NCBI GenBank assembly: GCA_947367415.1
Contig: CANBEE010000110.1
Span: 1-8,457 of the forward strand
From: an uncultured Bacteroidales bacterium
GTDB taxonomy: Bacteria; Bacteroidota; Bacteroidia; Bacteroidales; Bacteroidaceae
Direction of reading: 5' to 3'
DNA length: 8,457 bases
Part shown: piece after piece, positions 1-6,970 of the stretch
Position numbering within the stretch: position 1 is the first letter of the stretch
Layout: every line of letters begins with the position of its first letter
Made by a program: the position numbers and the translations under genes
The notes under the pieces: model-generated
What the model was told of the DNA's origin: nothing
What the model saw: the letters and a program-made list of their open reading frames with translations, nothing else
The model's database searches: none

Positions 1-960
1 CCATCACGCAGCATCAGTTTCAATGCCTCTCTTACAATGAACGACGGCTTGCTGGTTCAGAGCTACATGCAGAACTACCAAGTGGATTATGCCAAGGCCA
101 CCTACATGGTGGATATGGCACTCGACAAGCTGCTCGACACGCTTGACGAAGAGAGCACAGCCACGCTTCCCCACATCGGCACACTGAGACAGGACATCTA
201 CGGCACTATACAGTTCCAGCCCGAGACAGCTGGCGTTGATTCCCCATCGTATTTTGGACTCAGCTCATTCTTTGTACAAGATCTTGCTACCCTTATTCAA
301 AGAAGCCAGACCGCATCAGTAGAACAGCAGTCCGAAAGCCTCATCACACATAACAAGAAGACGATTGAGCTACATATCGACAAGGGCCTCATACGCCACA
401 TCATGTCCACAGCTGCCATATTGTTGCTGCTACTCACAGTTTCCCTCCCCATCGGCAGGGAAAAACCTACCGACATAGCCTCACTCGATCTTACAGTCAT
501 CAGTACCCCCCTACCTGCAGTAACCACTCAGGCTGAAGAGGTAATACCTGCCGACACGCCCGACACTACACAGCAAATAGTCCCTATGGCTATACCTGTG
601 ACAGAAGCGCCTGAGGTCATCGCACCAACAGAAGAGGCTCTGCCTGCACCACAACAAGCTGAAGCTTTAGCTCCCGCAACAACCAATCAAGCAACAGAGG
701 ATCCTGTAGCTACAGCTCCGACAAAGCAGTATCATATCATTGTAGCAAGCCTTGCCAGCCATCATGGCGCTGAAGAAACGCTTGCCCAGTATGTAGCCAA
801 GGGATACCCGGAAGCTTCACTTGTAGAGCGCGACAACCGTGTACGCATATCACTCACCCACTTCACCGACAAGGATGCAGCCAACGAATATCTCAAGGTG
901 TTGCGTAACACAGACAAGGCATTTCAGAACGCTTGGCTCCTTGCCGTACGCAACAACTAA
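1..960 (+). CDS. HU-CCDC81-like / SPOR domain envelope protein, 5' end outside window
   Basis: The frame is open from base 1, and the codons before the first ATG (base 37) already match the family: they read PSRSISFNASLT followed by MNDGLLVQSY. This is the usual 'FNxxLxxNDGLLxxSY' stretch of Bacteroidota proteins with an N-terminal HU-like (CCDC81-type) domain, so the true start lies upstream and base 37 is only an internal Met. The order seen is: the end of the first HU-like unit and a second one (about bases 1-280), a basic linker, one membrane helix (about 391-456, core ILLLLLTVSL), a long Pro/Ala/Thr/Glu-rich periplasmic spacer (about 460-715), and a C-terminal SPOR domain (about 721-957, beginning QYHIIVASLAS). 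SPOR domains bind denuded peptidoglycan glycans at division sites. The HU-like part would lie in the cytoplasm and may contact DNA or protein. A role linking the envelope or septum to the nucleoid is inference. The next gene starts 26 bases on and is probably co-transcribed. Confidence 0.85.
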   Translation, partial: PSRSISFNASLTMNDGLLVQSYMQNYQVDYAKATYMVDMALDKLLDTLDEESTATLPHIGTLRQDIYGTIQFQPETAGVDSPSYFGLSSFFVQDLATLIQRSQTASVEQQSESLITHNKKTIELHIDKGLIRHIMSTAAILLLLLTVSLPIGREKPTDIASLDLTVISTPLPAVTTQAEEVIPADTPDTTQQIVPMAIPVTEAPEVIAPTEEALPAPQQAEALAPATTNQATEDPVATAPTKQYHIIVASLASHHGAEETLAQYVAKGYPEASLVERDNRVRISLTHFTDKDAANEYLKVLRNTDKAFQNAWLLAVRNN

Positions 961-986
961 GCACATCATATCTGACAATATAGACT

Positions 987-1523
987 ATGAAAAGAGTACG
1001 CTGTCCTAAGTGTGACCACTTCATCCAATTTGACGAAACGAAATATGCCGACGGCCAGTCGCTCGTGTTCATATGTGACAACTGCCAGAAGCAATTTGGC
1101 ATACGCATTGGAGTAAGCAAACTGCGTGCACTGCAGAAAGAGGAGAACAAAGGCACAGCCTCTGCACTCTCAGAAGAGCAACAAGCCGAAAATGTAGGAC
1201 ACGTAGTAGCTGTTGAGAATGTTTTCGGATTCCGTCAGGAACATCCACTTCACTTAGGCGACAACATCATCGGACGACGCAACAAAGGGGACGAAATTGA
1301 CATAGCCGTCGAGACCAACGACCCCAGCATGGACCGTCGTCACTGTATCCTGAACGTAAAACGTGGCAAGAGCGGCAACCTCATCTACACATTACGCGAC
1401 AATGACAGTATCACCGGCACATTCCTGATGAATGAGATTTTAGGTTCTAAAGACCGCATACGGATTGAAGACGGCGCCATCATAACACTCGGAGCCACAA
1501 CACTGATACTCCATACCGTATAA
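987..1523 (+). CDS. Zinc-ribbon plus FHA domain protein
   Basis: This is a 178-residue cytoplasmic protein with no signal peptide or membrane helix. The N-terminus is an MJ0042-type zinc ribbon with two Cys pairs, CPKC (C6, C9) and CDNC (C30, C33). A charged linker (about 45-75) leads to a C-terminal forkhead-associated domain (about 80-178). The FHA signature is clear: GR at 96-97, the SMDRRH block at 114-119, and the SITGTFLMNE block at 141-150, which supplies the usual TGT/N motif of the phosphothreonine-binding loops. FHA domains bind phosphothreonine peptides, so a signalling or scaffolding role is expected. No kinase or phosphatase is visible nearby. It follows the HU/SPOR gene by 26 bases with no promoter in the gap, which suggests one transcript. 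The partner and phenotype are unknown. Confidence 0.85.
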   Translation: MKRVRCPKCDHFIQFDETKYADGQSLVFICDNCQKQFGIRIGVSKLRALQKEENKGTASALSEEQQAENVGHVVAVENVFGFRQEHPLHLGDNIIGRRNKGDEIDIAVETNDPSMDRRHCILNVKRGKSGNLIYTLRDNDSITGTFLMNEILGSKDRIRIEDGAIITLGATTLILHTV

Positions 1524-1529
1524 TATAGA

Positions 1530-1559
1530 ATAGGCCTGCAACAATAGTTACAGGCCTAT
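1530..1559. terminator. Bidirectional hairpin terminator between convergent genes
   Basis: A perfect 9-base-pair stem, ATAGGCCTG (1530-1538) with CAGGCCTAT (1551-1559), encloses a 12-base loop. It lies 6 bases after the stop of the FHA gene and 17 bases after the stop of the opposing glycosidase gene. AT-rich sequence on both sides (catttta to the right; ttctatatta when read leftward) lets it serve both strands. Confidence 0.8.
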
Positions 1560-1576
1560 CATTTTATATAGCATTG

Positions 1577-4369
1577 CTACTCGACGATAAACTTTTCCCC
1601 GCCACTCACGTAAATCCCACTCTCCAAAGCAGAATGCGAGCCCACTACCCGCTGCCCACTCAAAGTGTATACGGCATCATACGTTGCAGTACCACTCGGA
1701 GCAGAGATATTCTCGAGTGACGTCTCTCCCTCTACGTTGATTGTAATCGGGGCGGAAACACAGTTTGCCACGCTTGCCGTACCACTATAGAGTGCCTTGA
1801 TTGTATAGGTACCGGGATGAAGATTCCTACAAGTGTATACCGCCTTGCCGTCCTTGTCAATGGCAACACTGCCTAAGATTTTATCATCACAATGCAGTTG
1901 CACATACCCCTCGGCAGCCCCAGTCACCGTTATGGTAACATCAAAAGGCACACCACCCATCTGCTTGGTGCCAGCTTCTACTGTCACGCTGGCAACATCA
2001 GCACGCTCCACAGCACTGATACGATACAGGCGACTGGCATGTGCGCGAAGAGTGTCGGCCAACTCAGCATCCTTGAATACACCCACTTGAACATTCTCCC
2101 ACATCTCGGTCACAGTACATGCCTGTCCTGCAGCAAAGCCCAAGTCTTTGAGGTCAAGCGGCACCACATCATAGCTAACAGGAGCAGGATCTTCGGTAAA
2201 CACGCGGAACTCCATCGTCACATTAGAGCCCGAAGGGGCATTCTTCACCTCGTCATCATAGCCCACCACAGACTTGAACGCCACATAATCGTGCTCCTCA
2301 GGCAGTGTGAAAGTAAGCATCGAGGGAGCATTCGTGCCGAATCCCTTAGCATAAGTAGTACCCTTTACACGAATAGCATTGCCATCATTGCTACGATTCT
2401 TGCGCGGCGAGTTCCATCCATTGATAGGATTGGCATCCCAGTTCACGACATCGCCCAAAGCCGTTTCGTTACCCTCAGCATCTACAAGCACAGGATTAGC
2501 CCAATCGGCATGGTCATAGCTCAAACCGTCACCGCCGTTAGTCACCACCAAATATAGTTTTTTGGCTCCAGTGATATCAGCCTGCAGTGTCTGTCCATTG
2601 CGACTCTCGGCCTTCCGGCTCACAAGCCCACTGGTAGCAATCTGCTTGGCCGGGTCGACACGCAGCACCTTAGAGCCGGCATTACCATCCGTAACCTCTT
2701 CACGATAAGTGGGATCTTCGGTGAATACCATAAATTCAACCGATGATTTACTTCCCTGATCAGTACCTGTTTTATCAAGTCCAGCACGAGCCGTGAATTT
2801 AACCGCATTCTTAGGGATATCGAAGAGCAACATCGAATTTGCATGCGTAGCAAAACCCTTCTTATAGGTTTTTCCATCTATGGTCAATGTGCCGCCATTG
2901 AGGTTCTTATTGGTATGTATACTTCCCCAGCCACAAGTTCCGTGCACATATCCCTGCTCTGTAAGGTCAATAGTCGTTCCGTCGGCCAATATTACCACAG
3001 GATTTATCCAGTCGGCATGGTCACAGTCATAACTGTCGCCACCATCCGTCGCTATCAGCACCAGGGTAGTACTTCCTTCAGGGATAGCTGCTTCCACGTC
3101 GGTAGCATAGCCCGTAGTAAGGTACGATATGGTACCACTCCGATAGATAGCTTTCTTTGGATTCACATACTCTGTACCGCTTGCATTGAAGAACGCTACA
3201 AACTTGTCGCCATTCGCGGGGTCATCGGCACTCCATATTATACGATTATCCTCACGGCTCAGTTGGCGATTGCCAACCGAGTGACTATGCATGTAAAGTA
3301 CGTCACGATTGGTGAGCAGTCGATTATCCTCCTCGCGATTCATAGGCAAGTGGCCACCATACATCAGAGGAGACTTGAAGATAGTCCATAGATTCATCAT
3401 CGTATATTGCTCATCCTCGGTAAACCCACACCACCGCTCGGCACCACGCTCGCCGCGTATACTGATACGGCCCAACGGAAGCATATCGGCATCTGGCCAA
3501 GTGCCAGCTGCTATATGAGGCGCCCATTTGGCACATACCTGAAACTGATAGTTGAGCTGGCTCCAATTATCCCAAAAGTCATCCACCGTGCGCCACATAT
3601 TGGCATGGGTCTTCACATGCTCCACCTCGCCCAGCGGTGTTTCACCAGGCGATATACTCAACACGATTGGACGTCCGCAGTGGTCAATAGCACGACGTAT
3701 CATCTCTATCTCTGCTTTATGATACGGACGCGCAATATCATCAATCTTAATAAAATCGACACCCCATGAGGCATACAGTTCGAAGATGGAGTTGTAGTAC
3801 TCCTGTGCACCAGGCTTAGAGTAATCAACCTTGTAATTGTCACGCAACCATGTACAAGCAGAGTCATTATTGGCAATCATATCACACGTAATGCCTTTGG
3901 TCCCTTTTACAGGGAGCTTCTTCTGTGCTGCCACCTTGGGCAAACCGCGCATGATATGTATACCAAACTTCAGTCCCTTACTATGCACATAGTCGGCCAA
4001 TGGCTTGAACCCCATTCCATTGGCTGCTGATGGAAAACGATTGACGGCAGGCATATAGCGTCCATACTCATCATATACATAGATAGGATTCGTCTGGTTG
4101 TATCCACCGGCTTTATCATTCTCCACAAACCAACGGATATCCACCACTATATATTCCCAACCATACTCTGCCAAATGTTCGGCCATATAATCAGCATTGG
4201 CCTTCACTTCGCTCTCCATTACCGTAGGACCGAAGCAATCCCATGAGTTCCATCCCATAGGCGGAGTAAGTGCCCAAGCATGATAGTCAAGATAACGATT
4301 ATTCTGAGCCACAGCCAACAAAGGCAATAGGCAAGTCAACAAAACGGGAAAAAGTCTCTTGTTTTTCAT
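1577..4369 (-). CDS. Secreted GH27 family glycoside hydrolase with inserted NPCBM domains
   Basis: This is a 930-residue exported enzyme. The frame is open back to 4495, but the start is placed at 4369. There a typical signal peptide begins (MKNKRLFPVLLTCLLPLLAV, cleavage near AVAQ at 19-22), and a promoter lies between 4369 and 4495. The GH27 barrel spans about 33-350: PPMGWNSWDCFG (36-47), the strand VVVDIRW (75-81), GVDFIKIDD (203-211) with likely nucleophile D210, and WRTVDDFWDNW (259-269) with likely acid/base D264. A C-terminal beta-sandwich starts at about 376-398 and resumes at about 733-785; between them lies NPCBM-type sequence with two DHADW motifs (450-454, 619-623). An Ig-like domain (about 790-880) follows. 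The end, YTLSGQRV then SGIYVSGGEKFIVE, resembles a short type IX secretion-like C-terminal domain. Family members are mostly alpha-galactosidases, but some residues that bind galactose appear changed, so the substrate is left open. It probably acts in the periplasm or at the cell surface. Confidence 0.88.
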   Translation of the reverse strand: MKNKRLFPVLLTCLLPLLAVAQNNRYLDYHAWALTPPMGWNSWDCFGPTVMESEVKANADYMAEHLAEYGWEYIVVDIRWFVENDKAGGYNQTNPIYVYDEYGRYMPAVNRFPSAANGMGFKPLADYVHSKGLKFGIHIMRGLPKVAAQKKLPVKGTKGITCDMIANNDSACTWLRDNYKVDYSKPGAQEYYNSIFELYASWGVDFIKIDDIARPYHKAEIEMIRRAIDHCGRPIVLSISPGETPLGEVEHVKTHANMWRTVDDFWDNWSQLNYQFQVCAKWAPHIAAGTWPDADMLPLGRISIRGERGAERWCGFTEDEQYTMMNLWTIFKSPLMYGGHLPMNREEDNRLLTNRDVLYMHSHSVGNRQLSREDNRIIWSADDPANGDKFVAFFNASGTEYVNPKKAIYRSGTISYLTTGYATDVEAAIPEGSTTLVLIATDGGDSYDCDHADWINPVVILADGTTIDLTEQGYVHGTCGWGSIHTNKNLNGGTLTIDGKTYKKGFATHANSMLLFDIPKNAVKFTARAGLDKTGTDQGSKSSVEFMVFTEDPTYREEVTDGNAGSKVLRVDPAKQIATSGLVSRKAESRNGQTLQADITGAKKLYLVVTNGGDGLSYDHADWANPVLVDAEGNETALGDVVNWDANPINGWNSPRKNRSNDGNAIRVKGTTYAKGFGTNAPSMLTFTLPEEHDYVAFKSVVGYDDEVKNAPSGSNVTMEFRVFTEDPAPVSYDVVPLDLKDLGFAAGQACTVTEMWENVQVGVFKDAELADTLRAHASRLYRISAVERADVASVTVEAGTKQMGGVPFDVTITVTGAAEGYVQLHCDDKILGSVAIDKDGKAVYTCRNLHPGTYTIKALYSGTASVANCVSAPITINVEGETSLENISAPSGTATYDAVYTLSGQRVVGSHSALESGIYVSGGEKFIVE

Positions 4370-4390
4370 AATACATATCAGGTTATTGTG

Positions 4391-4424
4391 CAAATGTACA
4401 AATTTACGACGAAACAGCCTCAAC
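4391..4424 (-). promoter_or_regulatory. Promoter of the GH27 gene
   Basis: On the - strand, TACATTTG (4398-4391) fits the Bacteroidota -7 consensus TAnnTTTG. A GTTG (4424-4421) lies 22 bases upstream as a candidate -33 element; this spacing is slightly long. Transcription would begin near 4385, giving a leader of about 16 bases before the ATG at 4369. This excludes the longer reading frame that starts at 4495. Confidence 0.6.
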
Positions 4425-4460
4425 TGCTCTAAAAAAAAATAATGTTCCATGCTATTATGC

Positions 4461-4492
4461 ATTGTTTTATTATCCCGTTTACTATAACTTTG
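4461..4492 (+). promoter_or_regulatory. Promoter of aroE and the downstream TPM and lemA genes
   Basis: ATTG (4461-4464) and TAACTTTG (4485-4492) are separated by 20 bases, which matches the Bacteroidota sigma factor consensus TTG-N19/21-TAnnTTTG. Predicted initiation near 4498-4500 leaves a very short leader of about 12-20 bases before aroE. No operator-like palindrome is evident in the divergent gap. Confidence 0.7.
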
Positions 4493-4511
4493 CACTCAAA
4501 AGAAACGCATT

Positions 4512-5258
4512 ATGCAAATGAATACCTACGGTCTAATAGGCTATCCACTCGGACACTCCTTCTCCAGAGGATATTTTACCGACTTCTTCCTACGGGAGGG
4601 AATCAATGCTGAATACAAAAATTTCGAGCTACCCAACATCAGCGACATCACAAACGTATTAAAGGAGGAGACAACTCTACGAGGATTCAATGTCACCATT
4701 CCCTACAAGCAACAGGTAATACCCTATTTGAACGAACTGGATGCTGCAGCCGAAGCTATCGGAGCAGTCAATGTAGTAAAGGTGACACGATGTGGCGAAG
4801 ACATATATTTAAAAGGATATAATACCGATGTCATCGGATTCAGTGACTCCATACGACCTCTTTTAAGGCCGCATCACACCCACGCACTAATCCTGGGCAC
4901 AGGAGGAGCATCCAAGGCAGTGAATTACGCACTACGGAAACTCGGGCTGACCACTCGTTTCGTTACACGCACCAAGAAAGAGGGCATGTTAACTTATGAC
5001 GAGCTCACCCCCACAGTGATGGAGAAATACACAGTCATAGTCAACACCACGCCACTAGGCATGCATCCAAAGACCGACGAGTGCCCCCAACTAGATTATT
5101 CACTCATGAACAGCAATTTTCTACTGTTCGATTTAGTATATAATCCCGAAAAAACGCTATTTTTGCAACGCGGCGAGCAAGCAGGTGCTACCATCCAAAA
5201 CGGAATGGATATGCTAATTGGCCAAGCAAATGCCGCATGGGACATCTGGAACAAATAA
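4512..5258 (+). CDS. aroE: Shikimate dehydrogenase (NADP-dependent)
   Basis: The enzyme reduces 3-dehydroshikimate to shikimate with NADPH, in the aromatic amino acid (chorismate) pathway, in the cytoplasm. The 248 residues are near the usual length for the short Bacteroidota form. The shikimate-binding domain shows GYPLGHSFS (10-18; the two serines contact substrate) and NVTIPYK (60-66), with catalytic K66. GYNTD (102-106) supplies catalytic D106. The nucleotide-binding domain has the glycine-rich loop LGTGGASK (128-135), followed by VNTTPLGM and, near the end, QNGMDMLIGQA. All key residues are present, so it should be active. Two candidate starts exist, at 4512 and 4518. The second (MNTYGLIG) matches the usual N-terminus of relatives slightly better. 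It is the first gene after the promoter at 4461-4492, and the next gene begins 13 bases after its stop. Confidence 0.95.
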   Translation: MQMNTYGLIGYPLGHSFSRGYFTDFFLREGINAEYKNFELPNISDITNVLKEETTLRGFNVTIPYKQQVIPYLNELDAAAEAIGAVNVVKVTRCGEDIYLKGYNTDVIGFSDSIRPLLRPHHTHALILGTGGASKAVNYALRKLGLTTRFVTRTKKEGMLTYDELTPTVMEKYTVIVNTTPLGMHPKTDECPQLDYSLMNSNFLLFDLVYNPEKTLFLQRGEQAGATIQNGMDMLIGQANAAWDIWNK

Positions 5259-5271
5259 TATAGCAAAGAAT

Positions 5272-6189
5272 ATGAGACGAATTATAATTGTATTATGGCT
5301 TTGCGTACTGACCTTGTCAGCATGGAGCAAGGTATACACACCTACTACCATTCCTATGGTGCACCTTGAAGACCGCACACGCTACACATGCAACCCCGAC
5401 AATATTTTATCAGCCAATGCGGTAAACACGATGGATAGCATCTTCTACGCCTTGGAACAGCAGACCGGCATACAGACTGTGGTAGCAGTAGTGGGCGAGA
5501 TAGACCCTGCCGACTGCTTTGAGTTTGCCCACGCACTCTTTACAGCACAGGGTGTAGGTCAGCAGGGCAAAGACAATGGACTCGTCATACTTCTTTCTAC
5601 AGAGGAACGCTGTATACAGTTTGTCACTGGCTACGGACTCGAAGGTTCACTGCCCGATGCCATCTGCAAGCGCATACAAAGTAAGTATATGGTCGACCTT
5701 TTGGGCGATGAGCGTTGGGACGAAGCCATGGTAGCCGGCTCACGGGCACTTTACAAGCACCTCATGGGCGACCCCACCCTCTTCGATGAGGAGCGACAAG
5801 AAGCCGAAGAAGACCGTCAGGCCCTCATCGGATTCATGGTCTTTATGGTAGCAGCTATACTCATCTTTGTCGTCATTGGATATATTGTCATACGCAAGCA
5901 GTCACAGTGCCCCAAGTGCAAGCAACACACGCTGAAGCGCTCGGGCAGCATGACCATCATGCGCCGCAACGGCATACGCCGCGATCAGGTGACCTTCACC
6001 TGCACCCATTGTGGCCACAACGTATACCGTATCGAAGACCATCACATCGGTGGCGGCGGAGTGGGCGGTGGCCCTATCATCGGTGGAGGTGGACGCGGCT
6101 TTGGTGGCGGCAGCTTCGGAGGTGGTGGCTTTGGCGGCAGTTTCGGTGGCGGTCGCTCGGGTGGTGGCGGTGCCGGCTCAAGGTTCTAA
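5272..6189 (+). CDS. TPM domain (YgcG-type) membrane protein with zinc ribbon and glycine-rich tail
   Basis: This is a 305-residue protein. The frame is open from 5218 inside aroE, but the start at 5272 is chosen because it opens directly on a signal peptide (MRRIIIVLWLCVLTLSAWS) and clears the aroE stop by 13 bases. The TPM domain (about 38-165) is recognisable from the NILS/AVNTMDSIFYALEQQTGIQ stretch, DNGLVILLS (101-109) and VTGYGLEGSLPDA (118-130). A charged linker leads to one membrane helix (about 185-207). Beyond it are a four-Cys zinc ribbon (C213, C216, C244, C247) and a tail from about 260 that is almost entirely Gly with Ser, Phe and Arg. The TPM domain should face the periplasm and the ribbon and tail the cytoplasm. 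TPM proteins are linked to photosystem II repair in plants and often sit beside lemA in bacteria, as here; their bacterial function is unsettled. Confidence 0.88.
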   Translation: MRRIIIVLWLCVLTLSAWSKVYTPTTIPMVHLEDRTRYTCNPDNILSANAVNTMDSIFYALEQQTGIQTVVAVVGEIDPADCFEFAHALFTAQGVGQQGKDNGLVILLSTEERCIQFVTGYGLEGSLPDAICKRIQSKYMVDLLGDERWDEAMVAGSRALYKHLMGDPTLFDEERQEAEEDRQALIGFMVFMVAAILIFVVIGYIVIRKQSQCPKCKQHTLKRSGSMTIMRRNGIRRDQVTFTCTHCGHNVYRIEDHHIGGGGVGGGPIIGGGGRGFGGGSFGGGGFGGSFGGGRSGGGGAGSRF

Positions 6190-6251
6190 GAGTGAAGAGG
6201 GAAGCCCTAAACAGTAAAAACAACTATTCATAATCAATAACAAATACAACA

Positions 6252-6830
6252 ATGAAACAGATCAAGACAGCGATTCTGACAATCGCCGCAGTGCTCACCC
6301 TGAGCAGCTGCAACTACAACGGAATGGTCGAACGCGAAGAGGCCGTAAGCCAAGCATGGAGCAACGTGGAGAATCAGTATCAGCGTCGTGCCGACCTCAT
6401 CCCCAACCTCGTAAACACCGTGAAGGGATATGCCGCCCACGAACAGGAGACACTGGCACAGGTCATCGAAGCACGCAGCAAGGCTACCTCCATCAATATC
6501 GATGCCGAGAGCCTCACCCCCGAAACCTTGCAGGCCTACCAAAAAGCACAGGGCGAGATAGGCAGTGCGCTGGGCCGTCTCATCGCATTGGGTGAAGCCT
6601 ACCCCGACCTCAAGGCCAACGAGAACTTCAAGGAGCTGCAGGCACAGCTCGAAGGCACCGAGAACCGCATTGCCGTAGAGCGCCGCAACTTCAACGAGGT
6701 GACACGCAGCTACAACACCTACCTGCGCAAGTTCCCCCGCAACATCCTCAGCAACATCTACGGCTTCGACACCAAGCCCTACTTCGAAGCCGAGGAAGGC
6801 ACCCATACTGCCCCCAAAGTAGAGTTCTGA
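6252..6830 (+). CDS. lemA: LemA family lipoprotein
   Basis: This 192-residue protein begins with a lipoprotein signal peptide whose lipobox is LSSC (17-20), so C20 should be lipidated. The residues after it (NYNGM) lack the acidic cluster of the Bacteroidota surface-export signal, so a periplasm-facing position is more likely than the cell surface. The LemA hallmark QYQRRADLIPNLVNTVKGY is present and is followed by long amphipathic helices. The typical ending, FPRNILSNIYGF and then a short acidic tail, is intact. LemA proteins are helical-bundle membrane-associated proteins of unsettled function, recurrently encoded next to TPM/YgcG proteins. Here lemA follows the TPM gene by 62 bases with no promoter match in the gap. 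Base composition is clearly more GC-rich than in aroE (about 62% against 43% in sample 60-base lines), which may reflect codon choice. Confidence 0.93.
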   Translation: MKQIKTAILTIAAVLTLSSCNYNGMVEREEAVSQAWSNVENQYQRRADLIPNLVNTVKGYAAHEQETLAQVIEARSKATSINIDAESLTPETLQAYQKAQGEIGSALGRLIALGEAYPDLKANENFKELQAQLEGTENRIAVERRNFNEVTRSYNTYLRKFPRNILSNIYGFDTKPYFEAEEGTHTAPKVEF

Positions 6831-6854
6831 TAAATACAGATCGTATACAAACAA

Positions 6855-6883
6855 AGAGGTCGGTACACATGGTACCGGCCTCT
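6855..6883 (+). terminator. Hairpin terminator after lemA
   Basis: AGAGGTCGGTAC (6855-6866) pairs with GTACCGGCCTCT (6872-6883) over 12 base pairs, with one G-U pair and a 5-base loop. It lies 24 bases after the lemA stop. The following tract (actgttgattta) is only moderately T-rich. It would close the aroE-TPM-lemA transcript and separate it from the pncB remnant. Confidence 0.8.
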
Positions 6884-6907
6884 ACTGTTGATTTAAGGGT
6901 TAGCGTC

Positions 6908-6970
6908 AGTTTGTAAGTTGATAAGTTTGTAAGTTTGCCAACTCAAAAACTCAAAAACTCAAGAACTCAC
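6908..6970. repeat. Direct and tandem repeat tract next to truncated pncB
   Basis: AGTTTGTAAGTT occurs twice (6908-6919 and 6924-6935), separated by GATA. An 8-base tandem repeat AACTCAAA then follows from 6940 to about 6970 in nearly four copies, the last two diverged (AACTCAAG, AACTCAC). The two parts also form an imperfect inverted repeat: 6923-6935 pairs with 6940-6952 at about 10 of 13 positions around the loop TGCC. The tract is non-coding and strongly AT-rich between GC-rich neighbours. The pncB homology begins directly after it. Confidence 0.8.

Noticed and set aside
1892..2557. 221-codon reading frame on the + strand inside the GH27 gene
   Set aside because: It is antisense to a continuous, domain-bearing frame and looks like a shadow (His/Arg/Ile-rich, no motif).
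4370..4495. N-terminal 42-codon extension of the GH27 reading frame
   Set aside because: It would place the signal peptide internally and cover the - strand promoter at 4391-4424; the signal peptide Met at 4369 fits better.
6190..6251. Separate promoter for lemA
   Set aside because: No TAnnTTTG element lies in the 62-base gap; read-through from the TPM gene is simpler.
6234..6854. 206-codon reading frame on the - strand opposite lemA
   Set aside because: It is fully antisense to a well-supported LemA gene and overlaps its terminator; it matches no family.
6922..6937. Two TAAGTTTG matches to the -7 promoter consensus before pncB
   Set aside because: Both arise from the repeat unit, and neither has a TTG at the right distance (nearest gaps 31 and 16 bases). 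Nothing downstream has a usable start.
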